Shown: positions 12,411 through 24,624, counted from the stretch's first letter. The stretch is DNA of 64,000 bases from Antilocapra americana (GCA_007570785.1 ML664175.1:11881441-11945440); one strand, 5' to 3'. Program-made: numbers and translations. Notes: generated by a model from the letters alone, not told the origin.

Positions 12411-12905
12411 CGATATCTCCAAATACGACACTACTGGCTATGTATTTAATTTGAAACTTTTCTTATTCCTTGGTTGATCCTACTTTATCTCCTACCTCTT
12501 AAACTATTACATTTTAGCCTATAGTTTCTCCTCCTCATCCTATTCACTATAAAGAGATTTTATCTCCCAGTTCCTTCCCTTTTGATTTCATTCTCTCCCT
12601 TTCACTCTTTCCTCTTAAACTCTTAAATTCCATGCAGAAACCTCAAGGCTAACTTCTCCCATACTCCAACCTATATTTTCAATATCCTAAAGGACAATCA
12701 TGTACATGGGCTTTTAAAACATGTCTAAAATTAAGTTCATTACCACCAACAAAACAAGTTCACCATCTGTACTAATGACTCCCCCCCCACCATCTCAGTC
12801 TCAAACCCTTGGACTCAAAATACATTCATCAAACTCAACGGATACCTTCAAAATAAAGGATATTTTGAAGAGTTATCTCCAAAAAATTTATACTTTAATA
12901 AGGAT

Positions 12906-13342
12906 TTTTCCAGTAGTCATGCATGAATGTGAGAGTTGGACTATAAAGAAAGCTGAGCGCCAAAGAATTGATGCTTTTGAACTGTGGTGTTGGAGAAGAC
13001 TCTTGACAGTCCCCTGGACTACAAAAAGATCCAACCAGTCCATCCTAAAGGAAATCAGTCCTGGGTGTTCATTGGAAGGACTGATGTTGAAGCTGAAACT
13101 ACAATATTTTGGCCACCTGATGCGAAGAGCTGACTCACTGGAAAAGACCCAGATGCTGGGAAAGACTGAAGGCAGGAGGAGAAGGGGATGACAGAGGATG
13201 AGACGGTTGGATGGCATCACAACTCAATGGACATGTGTTTGAGTAAACTCCAGGAGTTGGTGATGGACAGGGAGGCCTGGCGTGCTGCAGTCCAGAGGGT
13301 CGCAAAGAGTTGGACATGACTGAGCGACTGAACTGAACTAAC
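12906..13342 (+). mobile_element. BovB LINE, 3' fragment, sense
   Basis: Encodes the tail of the BovB polyprotein: CESWTIKKAERQRIDAFELW, then [20 protein letters not shown] and GRRRRG, followed by the ACTGAACTGAA tail. A frame break lies just after GRRRRG (a stop where the family continues), so it is dead. Severely 5'-truncated. A Bov-tA copy lies immediately after it. Confidence 0.9.
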
Positions 13343-13392
13343 CTGAAGGGTTGAAAAGATACAAATGCAGATAATAGTGTAACTTACAGAGT

Positions 13393-13605
13393 GGGCTTCT
13401 CTGGTGGCTCAGACAGTAAACAATCTGTCTGCAATGTGGGAGGACCTGGGTTCTGTCCCTGGGTGGGGAAGATCCCCTGGAGGAGGGCATGGCAACCCAC
13501 TCCAGTATATTTGCCAGGAGAATCCCCACGGACAGAGCAGCCTGGTGGGCTACAGTCCATGGGGTCGCAAAGTCAGACACAACTGAGCAACTAAGCACAC
13601 AGCAC
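13393..13605 (+). repeat. Bov-tA SINE with target-site duplication
   Basis: 'gggcttctctggtggctcag' through 'gtggggaagatcccctgg' and 'cagacacaactgagcaac' is a typical Bov-tA. ACAGAGT at 13386-13392 recurs at 13606-13612. Confidence 0.9.
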
Positions 13606-13612
13606 ACAGAGT

Positions 13613-13977
13613 ATTAAGTATAATGAGAATACAGAATAGAAATTAAATACTCTTATTAGGATTCTTCTATCTTTCTCTCCTTTAAGACCACAAATTATAA
13701 TCTGACCCTCTTTTCAAAGCTAAGCTCCAGTGCCATCGTCGTCTTCACGAAATCATTTTCTTAAATCTCTCTTTTGAACAACACTAAAATATCCTAACTG
13801 GTCTTTCAGTTATTTGTGTTCTTATCTCACATATTTTAGCATATCACAACTGTAAATACATACTCTTTACTTTTCCAAGATGAGATATGCACTAACTTTA
13901 ACTTTTAGAGGAAAATACAGGTATAAAGAAACAATATGAGACTATCAAAACTAAAATAGTAGCAAAATTATAGATAC
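13613..13977. other. Intron 6 between SINE and exon 6, nothing recognised
   Basis: Unassigned intron. It contains the intron side of the exon 6 donor. Confidence 0.5.
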
Positions 13978-14127
13978 CTGGGCAATCACAGCTTCTCGTG
14001 TTCCATAATATTTAAAGAACAGATGATCAGTCTGAATATAAAGCTGACAGGTATTTTTTTCAGCTACAGTTGTACGCTTTTTCCTCAGGAGTTCTGGACC
14101 ATTAATAGCATGTTCTTCTTGAGGTGT
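13978..14127 (-). CDS. ADAM10: ADAM10 exon 6 (furin site, start of mature enzyme)
   Basis: The exon is exactly 50 codons (150 bases), with acceptor ACATATAG and donor GTATCT; both ends are phase 0. It reads [14 protein letters not shown], then RKKR, then [14 protein letters not shown] to REAVIAQ. RKKR is the proprotein-convertase site at residues 210-213, so this exon holds the cut between propeptide and mature protease. The donor GTATCT is weaker than the consensus used by the other exons. A Bov-tA SINE and a BovB 3' end lie within about 1.1 kb downstream in the transcription direction. Confidence 0.97.
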
Positions 14128-14429
14128 CTATATGTCAAAAGAGTTATTTCTGATCATTTGCATGTTTCACTATCATAATTTATATAATTAATGATATACA
14201 TTTTAAACAACTTCATTTTCTACTTTATTAAAAACCAAAGGTTATTTCCTCACATTGTTAAAAATTCCTAAACACCACTTTCAGTCACTAGTAACAGTCC
14301 ACTGTATAGATTATTTATTTATTCAAATAATTCTTTAACTTTGAAACATTTTCAAAACATATCATTTAATATGTAATCATGTGTGTATATATATAAATAA
14401 AGCAAGTCTTATAGTAGTCTATAGTACTT

Positions 14430-15190
14430 TCATATCTTCCTCTACCAATCTATCACCCAGCTGTGTCAAATTTAGCATCTAAGTACTTAGGGCATCCGCC
14501 CACATTGCCTCTAGTCCATCACATTAGCCCAAGCTACCATCACTTACTACCTAGACTACTGCAGTAAGAGTGATGGGAATCTCTCTCTATCCATGGCTGA
14601 CCTTCAATCTGATCTTCATACTGCAGTCTTTTCAAAACACAATTCTGAAAATGTTACCCATCTGCATTTGTATTTCAGTGACTTCCTATCACTCTAAGAA
14701 CAAAATCATAAACCCTTTATATGCACCATGTAGTCAACAGTACAGACTCTGTTTACCTATCCAGTTTTGTCCCATTCCACATTACTTCACAGAGTGACCT
14801 TACAACACTACCCAACTCTAGCTCTCTCTGCTACAGCTAAACAGCACTTCTTTCCAATCCTGCAACTCACCATCTGTACCCCTTCACAGTATTTTTGCAC
14901 ATGGTGATACTGCCTTCCCTGATCTAGTCAACTTCTTTCTTCAGACTTAGCAAAGGTTAAATCACCCATTTTACACCTCACAGAACCATCGACCCATGTC
15001 CGTCACAGTTAATCATGTGGTTATTTATTTTCTGTCCCCAGTCTACCACCATTACTTCAACCACTAGAATGTGAGTTCTAGAAAAAAGAAACTATCTCTG
15101 TGTTTGCTTCTTACTATACTGCCAGCTGGCAACACACAGTTCACAGGCAATCAGTAGACACTCAATAAGTATTTGTTTAAAGAAATAACA
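14430..15190 (+). repeat. L2 LINE 3' end
   Basis: The order of weak matches fits L2: 'ctgcagtcttttcaaaacac', 'gaaaatgttacccatctgc', 'gatactgccttccctgatc', 'ttctgtccccagtctacc', 'ctagaatgtgagttctag' and 'gacactcaataagtatttg'. The 75-codon frame within it is not a gene. Confidence 0.6.
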
Positions 15191-15479
15191 CTGTTATTGA
15201 ATTTAAAGATTTAAATATTTCCTGACATCTAAAAGCACCATGTTAAGTGAACTTCAATGACAGTAATAGAGTTCAACTTAAATTTCAAGCCACAATTCCA
15301 AATTTACACTCACATTTTATAATTTCCTTCTCCCTTGACAACTCCATGTTTGTTCTCTTAGTTACTGTCTTCATTGTACTTTTATCTATTTTCACTCAGT
15401 ACATCACTCTAGGATGGCAGTTACTGTTTCAGCACATTCCATTGTCTTCTGGTTTCAACTGTTTCCAATGAGAAATGAG

Positions 15480-16104
15480 CTGTCATTTTTACTGCTGCTT
15501 CTTTGAAGGTGACTGGACTTTTTACTGGTTGTTTTTAAGACTATATCTTTTGGTCTTTAGACTTTTCTAATACTGTGTAAAGTATTATTTTCTTCATGAA
15601 AGATTTTTCCTGCACTAATAACAGGGTTTACTGAATCTGTTGTTTGATATTCTCTGTCATATGTGGAAAATTCTCAGCCACTATCTGTCTCTATTTCACT
15701 CTCATTTTTTCTCCTTCTTAGATATCAATTATACATACTTTAGAATTTTCTGATGTATCACTATGTCTCTTAAACTCATTTCTGTATTTTCTACCCATTT
15801 GTTTCTAAGCGGTTTACTCTTTTTTCTTATGACATATTATCCAGGTCTAAGTTCATCAAATTCTTAGTTTCTGTTATTATATTTTTCAGTTCTAGAATTT
15901 CCATTAGATTCTTCTGTTCACTTCCAATTTTCTGCTGAAATTTTTAATTTTGTCTTCATGTACTTAAACATACTATAAAGTCTGTATCTATGTCTGATCA
16001 TTTCATTATTCAGATACCTTTAGGCTGTTAACATGTCTGACACCTCAGCTATACCTTTGTGAGGGTGTACACCTGTCATTTATCTTTCTTTTTAAATTTC
16101 TATT
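15480..16104 (-). repeat. Old L1/HAL1 fragment, antisense, part 1
   Basis: 'ttctcagccactatctgtct', 'tttctccttcttagatatca', 'gttctagaatttccattaga' and 'aaagtctgtatctatgtctg' are recognisable complements of the 5' part of an ancient L1/HAL1. The copy is divided from 16213-16740 by a CHR SINE. Confidence 0.55.
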
Positions 16105-16212
16105 TCTTAGTTTTTGGTCAGGTCATACCATGAGGCATGTGAGACCTTTGACCAGGGATCAAAACCATCCTCCCTGCAGTGTCCTAACCACTGGACCACC
16201 AGGAGAGACCCT
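16105..16212 (-). repeat. CHR-type SINE, antisense
   Basis: 'gaccagggatcaaaaccatc', 'ctgcagtgtcctaaccactg' and 'gaccaccaggagagaccctg' are the complement of the CHR-2 SINE. Confidence 0.8.
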
Positions 16213-16744
16213 GTCATTTAATCTTGAATGACTAATGTTTGGTAAATAATTTTTTCCCTCTCATTTTTCTACCGTGTTGTCTCATTTAATATGATGATTA
16301 TTTTGAACTGAGTGCTGGACAATGTACATGGAAAATCATAGACATAATCTGAGGCTTCAAGTAATGATATCCACTAATATTTTCACTTCTGGCAAGCAAT
16401 GAGGCTCGGTGCATTAGTAATCCTTGATTACCTTAATTCAGTCAGATATTAAGAAGATATGGTAAGAAACTCTAATCCCTGTGAAAGGAGTTACAACACT
16501 TTCTGATTTACTTTTACTTCTAAAGAGCAGCCCTTCCTTCATTCACGATCCCAACATAGAGTCCCTGAACAGTATTTTTATCTTTAGCCTCAAGAAACTG
16601 AAGACTTCTACTCAGGAACTGGAAGATATAGCTAGAGAAAAGATAGCCCAAAGTGTCAGGGTCACTTTCCGAAGTGTCTTTTCTCTCCCGCTAAGATCTG
16701 GCCCCACACTTCTTCAGAGCCCTGTTATTTCCCTAATGCCTTGA
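16213..16744 (-). repeat. Old L1/HAL1 fragment, antisense, part 2
   Basis: 'gaactgagtgctggacaatg' and the following text continue the antisense L1/HAL1 copy after the SINE. The 87-codon frame at 16481-16744 has no domain. Confidence 0.45.
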
Positions 16745-17084
16745 AATAAACACACACATAGGCAGATACAAATATAAATAAACAAAAACACACTTTTAAA
16801 TATTCAGATTTTGAGGTCAGGTTGGTTTCTATCTGTTGTTTTAAGCAGGAAGACTACTTCTCTATTTTTGAAAACAATTCTCTGTCAATGTCATGTATTG
16901 TTAACATAGTCTCAAAGTTGATAACTGTCGTCACTGTAAGCTGTCCCTCACTCTTAATTTTCATATAGTGAAATATACCAATTTTTAGTAGTCAACGATT
17001 TCATGCCTTATTAAAGAGTTTCTCTATCACAAAATATAAAATATTTTAATTGAGGTTTGTGTATTTCTTTTTAACTGAGTTCTT

Positions 17085-17277
17085 GGGCTTCCCCTGTGGC
17101 TCAGATGGTAAAGAATCCGCCTGCAATGGAAGAGACCTGGGTTCAATCCCTGTGTTGGGAAGATTCCCTGGAGAAGGGAAAGGCTACACACTCCAGTATT
17201 TTGGCCTGGAGAATTTCATGGACTCTATTGTCCATGTAGTTGCAAAGAATCAGACATGACATTCACTTTCACTTTAA
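17085..17277 (+). repeat. Bov-tA SINE with target-site duplication
   Basis: 'gggcttcccctgtggctcag' to 'cattcactttcacttta'. GAGTTCTT at 17077-17084 recurs at 17278-17285. First of four Bov-tA units within 1.1 kb. Confidence 0.92.
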
Positions 17278-17285
17278 GAGTTCTT

Positions 17286-17567
17286 ATTATATTCTGGAGA
17301 GGCCTTCTGTTAGATATACGTACTGTTGACATTTTGCTCACAGTCTGTGGCTTCTTTTTACATTTTCTTAACTATATCTTTTGAGAAGGTCTTAATTTAA
17401 CAAAGTCAAACTTGTAATTTTGGGCAGGGGGTGGGGAGGAGAGGCTATTTTTGTGTACTAAGAAACTGTCTTCTATTCCAAAGTCACAAAAATTTCTACT
17501 CTTTAATCTGGAAGTTTATGTTTTAGCTTTATGCATATTTATCATCAATTCTGTGTAAAGTATAATG
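17286..17567 (-). repeat. Old L1 ORF2 fragment, antisense
   Basis: 'tttacattttcttaactata', 'ggtcttaatttaacaaagtc', 'ctaagaaactgtcttctatt' and 'tttatgttttagctttatgc' follow the antisense ORF2 3' region of ancient L1. It continues past the SINEs to about 18440. Confidence 0.55.
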
Positions 17568-17573
17568 GTATAA

Positions 17574-17804
17574 AAGGCTTCCCAGGTGTCTCAGTGGGTA
17601 AAGAATCCACCTGCAATCAGGAGACACAGGCAGATGTGAGTTCAATCCCTGGGTTGGTAAGATCCCCTGAAGGAGGGCATGGCAACCAACTCCAGTATTC
17701 TTGCCTGGAGAATCCCATGGACAGAGGAGCATGGTGGCCTACAGTCCCTAGGGTCACAAAGAGTCAGACACAACTGAAGCGACTGAGCACACAGCACCTA
17801 ACAG
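17574..17804 (+). repeat. Bov-tA SINE
   Basis: 'ggcttcccaggtgtctcag' to 'gcgactgagcacacagcac'. A short GTATAA at 17568-17573 recurs just after it ('cagtataag'), a weak target-site duplication. Confidence 0.88.
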
Positions 17805-17844
17805 TATAAGTTGAGGGGTTTTTTTACAGTACTATTTGTCAAAC

Positions 17845-18157
17845 CCTCCCTGAGAGCTCAGGTGGTAAAGAATCCGCCTGCAATGCAGGAGACACCGATT
17901 TGATTCCTAGGTCAAGAAGATCTGCTGGAGAAAGGAAAGGCTATCCACTCCAATATTACTGGGCTTTCTTTGTGGCTCAGCTCATAAAGAATCCGCCTGC
18001 AATACAGGAGACCAGGGTTCGATCCCTGGGTTGGAAGATGCCCTGAAGAAGGGAAAGGCTACCCACTCCAGCATTCTTGCCTGGAGAATTTCATGGACTC
18101 TATAGTCCATGGGGTTGCCAAGAGTCGGATACAACTGAGTGACTTTCACTTTTACCT
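17845..18157 (+). repeat. Bov-tA dimer (two head units in tandem)
   Basis: Two tRNA-like heads occur in a row: 'gagctcaggtggtaaagaat' at about 17853 and 'ctttgtggctcagctcataa' at about 17970. The second is followed by the full Bov-tA body ending 'gagtgactttcacttttac'. This matches either a dimeric Bov-tA subtype or one copy inserted into the other. Confidence 0.85.
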
Positions 18158-18440
18158 TTATTTGTCAGACTCCTCTTCGGTCCTTTAAATTACTTTGGGA
18201 CTTTTGTGAAATTTAACAGACCATATGGGTATGGACTCTCTATTCTGTTCCATAATCTGTAATAAATCTGTCCTGAGGTCAGGAAGATAACATCTTGATG
18301 ACTGCAGCTTCATAGTTAAAGTCTCAGATTCAGGTAGTGTAAATCCTCTTGGTTTTGTTCTTTCTTGAAAATTGTTCTGGCTGTTCTAGGTCATTTACAT
18401 TTTCACATAACTTTGAAAACCTATTTGTTCATTCCTAGCT
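18158..18440 (-). repeat. Old L1 ORF2 fragment, antisense, continued
   Basis: 'ggactctctattctgttcca', 'gcagcttcatagttaaagtc', 'gattcaggtagtgtaaatcc' and 'ttgttctggctgttctaggt' are strong matches to antisense ancient L1 ORF2. Confidence 0.7.
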
Positions 18441-18747
18441 AAATCCTCACTGGGGGATGATACCTGATTCTGTCACTATCATCACTATTCTCTTCTCTTT
18501 GTTTTCAGTAATTTTTGAATAGATTAGTAATAGTTGTCTTTAAAGTTCTTGTTTGCTAATACCTGTAATTTCTAGTTTGTTTCTATCTTTTTTTTTTGTC
18601 CAGATCATGAATCACATATTTCAAGTTCTTGAGCTTCTTGTCATCTAGCAACGTTTTGTAAACACCTTACATTCTGAATGTTACATCACTGAGTATCTAC
18701 ATTCAGTGTCCTTTCTTAACATGCACTATTGAGCATAGTTCTAATCA

Positions 18748-21700
18748 GTTCAATTCAGTTCAGCCTCTCAGTCGACTTTGACGCTTTGCAACCCCATGCA
18801 CTGAAGCAAGCCAGGCCTCCCTGTCCATCACCAACTCCTGGAGTTTACTCAAATTCATGTCCATTGAGTCCGTGGTGCCATCCAACCATCTCATCCTGTC
18901 ATCCCCTTCTCCGTCCACCTTCAATCTTTCCCAGCATCAGGGTCTTCTCCAACGAGTTAATTCTTCCCATCATGGCCAAATTATTGGAGTTTCAGCTTCA
19001 ACATCAGTCCTTCCAATGAACATTCAGAACTGATTCCCTTTACGATTGACTGATTCGATCTCCTTGTAATTCAAGGGACTCTCAAGAGTCTTCTGCAACA
19101 CCACAGTTCAAAAGGATCAATTCTTTGGCACTCAGCTTTCTTTATAGTCCAACTCTCACATCCAAACACGACTACTGGAAAAACCATAGCTTTGGCTACA
19201 TGGACCTTTGTTGGCAAAGTAATGTCTCTGTTTTTTAATATGCTATATAGGGTAGTCACAGCTTTGATTCCAAGGAGTCAGCGTCTTTTAATTTCATGGA
19301 TTCAGTCACAATCTGCAATGATTTTGGAGCCCAGACTCTCACTGTTTCTATTGTTTCCCCATCTATTTGCCATGAAGCGATGGGACCGGATGTCATGATC
19401 TTAGTTTTCTGAATGTTGAGCTTTAAGCCAACTTTTTCTCTCTTCTCTTTCACTTTCATCAAGAGGCTCTTTAGTTCTTCTTCGCTTTCTACCATAAGGG
19501 TGGTGTCATCTGCATATCTGAGGTTATCGACATTTCTCCTGGCAATCTTGATTCCAGCTTTTGCTTGATCTAGCCCAGCATTTCTCATGATGTACTCTGC
19601 ATATAAGTTAAATAAGCAGGGTGACAACATACAACCTTGACATACTCCTTTCCCAATTTGGAACCAGTCTGTGTACCATGTCCAGTTCTAACTGTTGCTT
19701 TCTGACCTGCATATAGATTTCTCAAGAGGCAGATCCAGTGGTCTGGTATTCCCATCTCTTTCAGAATTTTCCATAATTTATTGTGATCCACACAATCAAA
19801 GGCATTGGCATAGTCAATAAAGCAGAAATATGATGTTTTTCTGGAAATCTCTTGCTTTTTCGATGATCCATTGGATGTTGGCAATTTGATTTCTGATTCC
19901 TCTGCCTTTTCTAAAACCAGCTTGAACATCTGGAAGTTCATGCTTCACGTACTGCTAAAGTCTGGCTTGGAGAATTTTGAGCATTCTGTGGCATTGCTTT
20001 TCTTAGGGACTAGAATGAATACTGACGTTTTCCAGTCCTGTGGCCACTGCTGAGTTATCCAGATTTGCTGGCATATTGAGTGCAGCACTTTCACAGCATC
20101 ATCTTTTAGAATTTGAAATAGCTCAACTGGAATTCCATCACTTCCACTAACTTTGTTCATAGTGATGCATCCTAAGGCCCACTTCACTTTGCATTCCAGG
20201 ATGTCTGGTTCTAGGTGAGTGATCCCACCCATTATGATTATCTGAAGATCTTATTACCATGAAGATCTTTTTTGTATAGTTCTTCCGTGCATTCTTGCCA
20301 CCTCTTCTTAATATCTTCTGCTTCTGTTAGGTCCATATCATTTCTGTCCTTTATTGAGCCCTTATTTGCATAAAATGTTCCCTTGGTATCTCTAATTTTC
20401 TTGAAGGATTTGTAGTCTTTCCCATTCTATTGTTTTCTCTATTTCTTTGCACTGATCACTGAGGAAGGCTTTCTTATCTCTCCTGGCTATTCTCTGGAAC
20501 TCGGCATTCAAATGGGTATATCTTTCCTTTTCTCCTTTGCTTTTCACTTCTCTTCTTTTCATAGCTATCTGTAATGCCTGCTCAGACAGCTCTTTTGCTT
20601 TTTTGCATGTCTTTTTCTTGGGGATTGTCTTGCTCCCTGTCTCCTGTATAATGTCACGAACCTCCATCCATAGTTCTTCAGGCACTCTGTCTACCAGATC
20701 TAACCCCTTGAATCTATTTCTCACTTCCACTGTATAATCATAAGGGATTTGATTTAGGTCATACCTGAATGGTCTAGTGGTTTTCCCTACTTTCTTCAAT
20801 TTAAGTCGGAATTTGGCAATAAGGAGTTCAACAGTCAGCTCCCAGTTTTGTTTTTGCTGACTGTATAGAGCTTCTCCATCTTTGGTGCAAAGAATACAAC
20901 CAATCTGATTTCGGTGTTGACCATCTGGTGATGTCCATGTGTAGAGTCTTCTCTCGTGTTGTTGGAAGAGGGTGTTTGCTACGACCAGTGCATTCTCTTG
21001 GCAAAACTCTATTAGCCTTTGCTGTGTGCCTCATTCTCTACTCCAAGGCCAAATTTGCCTGTCACTCCAGGTGTTTCTTGACTTCCTACTTTTGCATTCC
21101 AGTCCCCTATAATGAAAAGGACATCTCTTTTGGGTGTTAGTTCTACAAGGTCTTGTAGATCTTCATAGAACCGTTGAACTTCAGCTTCTCCAGCATTACT
21201 GGTCGGGACACAGATTTGGATTCCCGTGATACTGAATGGTTTGCCTTGGAAAAGAACAGATCATTCTGTCGTTTTTGAGATTGCCTCCAAGTACTGCATT
21301 TCAGACTCTTTTGTTGACTATGATGGCTTCTCCATTTCTTCGAAGGGATTCTTGCCAACAGTAGTAGATATAATGGTAACCTGAGTTAAATTCACCCATT
21401 TCAGTCCATTTGAGTTCACTGATTCCTAAAATGTCTACCCTCACTGTTGCCATCTCCTGTCTGACCACTTCCAATTTGCCTTGATTCATGGACCTAATAT
21501 TCCAGGTTCCTATGTAATATTGCTCTTTAGAGCATCGGACTTTGCTTCTATCACCAGTCACATCCACAATTGGGTGTTGTTTTTGCTTTGACTCCATCTC
21601 TTCATTTTTTCTGGAGTTATTTCTCCACTGATCTCCAGTAACATATTGGGCACCTACCAACCTAGGGAGTTCATCTTTCAGTGTCCTATCTTTTTGCCTT

Positions 21701-21766
21701 TTCATACTGTTCACAGGGTTCTCAAGGCAAGAATACTTAAGTCATTTGTCATTCCCTTCTCCAGTG
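18748..21766 (-). mobile_element. BovB LINE, about 3 kb, antisense, inactive
   Basis: A long BovB copy read on the minus strand from about 21766 to 18748. Frames cover the endonuclease N-terminus (GTWNIRSMNQGKLEVVRQE, then ILGISELKWTEMGEF), the linker (RPFRYDLNQIPYDY; KAFLSDQCKEIE) and the reverse transcriptase (FCFIDYANAFDCVDHNKLWK; NLRYADDTTLM), ending in the CESWTIKKAE tail. The protein is split into at least six frames by stops and shifts, so it is dead, although the YADD catalytic motif is kept. The 3' tail is the TTCAGTTCAG complement at 18748. The 5' end stops about 50 bases short of the copy at 59317. No target-site duplication was found. Confidence 0.95.
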
Positions 21767-21769
21767 AGA

Positions 21770-22440
21770 AGACAGGTAGCTAATTTACTTGAAAAGCACT
21801 CTGATCTTTCTGAAGCTTGGTTTTTCAGCTTAGTTAGGACAGGTCTGGAGTAGTCCTTTAGACTAGGGTGAGATTAGGCTATCCAAGCATGGGCTGGGAC
21901 CTCTACTAAGTACAATTTTTGATAATAGTTTAGTTCATAGATTTCTCAGTAGTTTTTCTTTCTCGGGTAGTTTTCTCATAGAATCTCACCCTGTGTGTGC
22001 ATAGGCTGGAATCCAGCTAAAATTCAAGGTGACCACTGTGCAGGTATCTAGAGCTTTTTGTCAGTTTAGCTCCCTCCTCCTCCCAGGTACTACGTCCATA
22101 AATCCAGATGCCTCAGCCTTTCTGAACCGTAACCTATCTCTTCAATTCTGCCAGAGTGCTATGCATTTTGTGCTCTTCTTGAAGTGCCCTTCTTTGTACC
22201 CTTCCTGAAATTTTGCCTCCAGCCAAATCAGAGATATTTATTTCTTCTCTCTCAGGGATGTCAATCCTGCATTGTCTGTTGGCCAATATTTGAAAATAAC
22301 TGGAGCTTTTTTTTTTTTTGGTTTTTGTTTTTCTAGTTGTTTTTTGCAGAATGGCTAGTTGGATGCCGGTTACTTTAGCATAGCTGGAAAGGGAAATTTC
22401 CACCTACTTGTTCTACTAAGAGTTTGAAAGTTTTTGTTTT
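21770..22440 (-). repeat. Probable L1/HAL1 5' region, antisense
   Basis: The texture ('cagtttagctccctcctcct', 'gatgtcaatcctgcattgtc', a poly-T/G run at about 22308, 'agaatggctagttggatgcc') resembles the antisense 5' part of an old L1/HAL1. Assignment is uncertain. Confidence 0.35.
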
Positions 22441-23110
22441 AGACATGTGGTACTTACTGAGTTTTCTTTTAAATATAATATGAGGTAAAGATACAACTTT
22501 ATTTTTTCTCCAAATAGATGAACATTTTTTTTGGCTCCATTTATTCAACAGTCTCTATTTTGCCTTTGAGATTTTATCTCCACCACATAACAGAGTTTCA
22601 TATCTGTATGGATCTGTTCCTAAGCAATTAATTTTATCCCTCTGGTCAATCTGTTCATCCCTATGCTAAAAGTACTCTCTCAGTTACTTTAGTAAGTCTT
22701 GATATCTTCCAGGGTAAATCTTTTTCTTGTTCACAATCTTTAGATGGGCCTTATTTCTTCTTAGCCTTCACTTTTTCTTGAAACATTTTAGATCCATCAA
22801 GTGCTATGAATAATCATGTTGTAATTTACATGGAATTCCATTGAATCAATAAATCAATATGAGGCAAATCAAATATTTTTCTATTAGGTATCAGATCCAT
22901 TAATACAGTATACCTCTCCATAATAAAATCAGTCACCTGTAACATTTCTTATAAAGTTTTATAATTTTCCTTATATAGGTCTTTCTTCGTTACATTTATT
23001 CTTTGATACATGATATTCTTGACACTATTTTTAATGATGTCTACTCTTGCATTACATTTTTGGTGGTCTACTGCTGATATAAAAAATACATATAACCTTC
23101 TTTTGTATAT
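22440..23110 (-). repeat. Old L1 ORF2 fragment, antisense
   Basis: 'atgaggtaaagatacaactt', 'tttggctccatttattcaac', 'ctgtatggatctgttcctaa', 'gaattccattgaatcaataa' and 'gtatacctctccataataaa' are consecutive matches to antisense ORF2 of an ancient L1M. Confidence 0.75.
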
Positions 23111-23159
23111 TAATGTCATATCTAGTCACTGATAAACTCTATTATACCTAGCAATTTAC

Positions 23160-23645
23160 GATTTCAGCCTGTCTATCCACATTGCCGACACCTCAATACA
23201 AGTGACTATCATTTCTCAACCGAATAATCCCAACAACTTCTAATTAGTCTCCCAGTCTCGTTTTTCACCCCTAGCCTGTAGCTAAGAATTCTTTACTGGT
23301 ACTGTTATCTCTCTGGCCTTATATATGCTGTTCCTTCTCTTTCCATCTCTTCATGGTTAATCTAACTTCTGCTTATTCTTTTAGTTTCTGATTATTGTCC
23401 TCAAACACTTTCAAGACTAGGTTAACTAGTCTTTTTGTGGGTAGAATACCACCCACAAGCATTAATGCTTAATTTAATTCTCTATTTCTTACTACCTTTA
23501 ATTTTTCTGTGTCTCCAAGTAAGCCATAAACTTTGTAAGGATAAGCCTTCATCTTAATTTCCACATATTCCCAGAACCTGCCAGAGATATTCTAATATAT
23601 GGGAGATCAATAGAAAATTGTTCAGTGAATATAAGAACAAAATCT
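23160..23645 (+). repeat. L2 LINE 3' end
   Basis: 'ccctagcctgtagctaag', 'tgtgtctccaagtaagccat', 'cttcatcttaatttccacat' and 'gggagatcaatagaaaattg' follow the order of the L2 3' end at low identity. Confidence 0.45.
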
Positions 23646-24139
23646 CACTTAGACTTGAAAGACCCATTTGAAATGGTATAATCTTATGCCATTTTGCAGA
23701 TTAAGAAACATACAAATTTGCATTTGTGACTCAAGAAATGTTAATCTACCCTACTACTTTCAGAAAGGATGTTCAAAATACATGATAAATGTTTTTACTG
23801 TAAAAACAAAACTTTAAAAATTTTAAACTTGTGTTTTAAATAACTACAAAACTATCACCCATGAATAAAATAAAATCAAAAAAGAATCAAAGGTCAATAG
23901 TCAACAGCAGAAAAACTTACAGTTAAAATGTTAAAAGCACTGTGATTTTTATTAGGGTAACTAACAATCTGAGTTTGCTTAGACACATGATTTTCAGTGG
24001 TAAAATGAAGATGTCGCAGGCAAACCTGGGGAAGTTGGTCACTCTAATTTTCATACTAATACAAACACTGACATTCATACAAAACACATGTTCAGACTGA
24101 ATATTTTTCATTTTATGATAAATCATGTAAGAAGATATT

Positions 24140-24275
24140 TTGGACGAGTTATGATTTGAGGGTCATGCAGACTGTATTCAAATCTCAGCATCACATTTTT
24201 TATTATAACCAAGTTATTTGGCCTCTTTGAGCATTAAGAAATATAAATATTTCCTGACCATAGTATAAATATTTT
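24140..24275 (+). repeat. MIR SINE fragment
   Basis: 'catgcagactgtattcaaat', 'taaccaagttatttggcctc' and 'tttgagcattaagaaat' fit the MIR core at low identity. It lies about 85 bases beyond the exon 5 donor. Confidence 0.45.
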
Positions 24276-24360
24276 AAAAATCCTAGTACATCTTAAATGC
24301 AGAAACACACACACAACTTCACTTTCATTTCTTAAACACAAACTTGTATTAAAATCTTAC

Positions 24361-24461
24361 CTGTGTTACTTCTTCTACACCAGTCATCTGGTACTTCCTC
24401 ATCCTTTCAAACACTGAATGGTCTGCACACCCTCCCTGTGGACCATATTTATGAGGATACT
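24361..24461 (-). CDS. ADAM10: ADAM10 exon 5 (cysteine switch)
   Basis: The 101-base exon lies between acceptor GTTTTAG and donor GTAAGA. After the two bases completing the split lysine it reads 33 codons, [15 protein letters not shown] to GVEEVTQ, and ends in phase 0. PQGGCADH is the cysteine-switch motif of the family; the cysteine is residue 173 by family numbering and is the propeptide residue proposed to cap the active-site zinc. It is separated from exon 4 by an intron of about 18 kb. Confidence 0.97.
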
Positions 24462-24624
24462 CTAAAACACAAAGAAGAAACGCTATTACTGTCACATGGT
24501 AAGATATTACCAATTCTTATAAACAAAACTGTAACCGTAATTTATGAAAGCCGTAAATGCTTATTGAGCACCAGTGGGAAAGGCATTATGCTAGGTATTC
24601 TAATTTTAAAATACGACAAGTGAG

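Noticed and set aside
17085..18157. Regularly spaced similar units that might suggest a CRISPR-like array
   Set aside because: The units are Bov-tA SINEs of about 200 bases with their own target duplications; nuclear vertebrate DNA.
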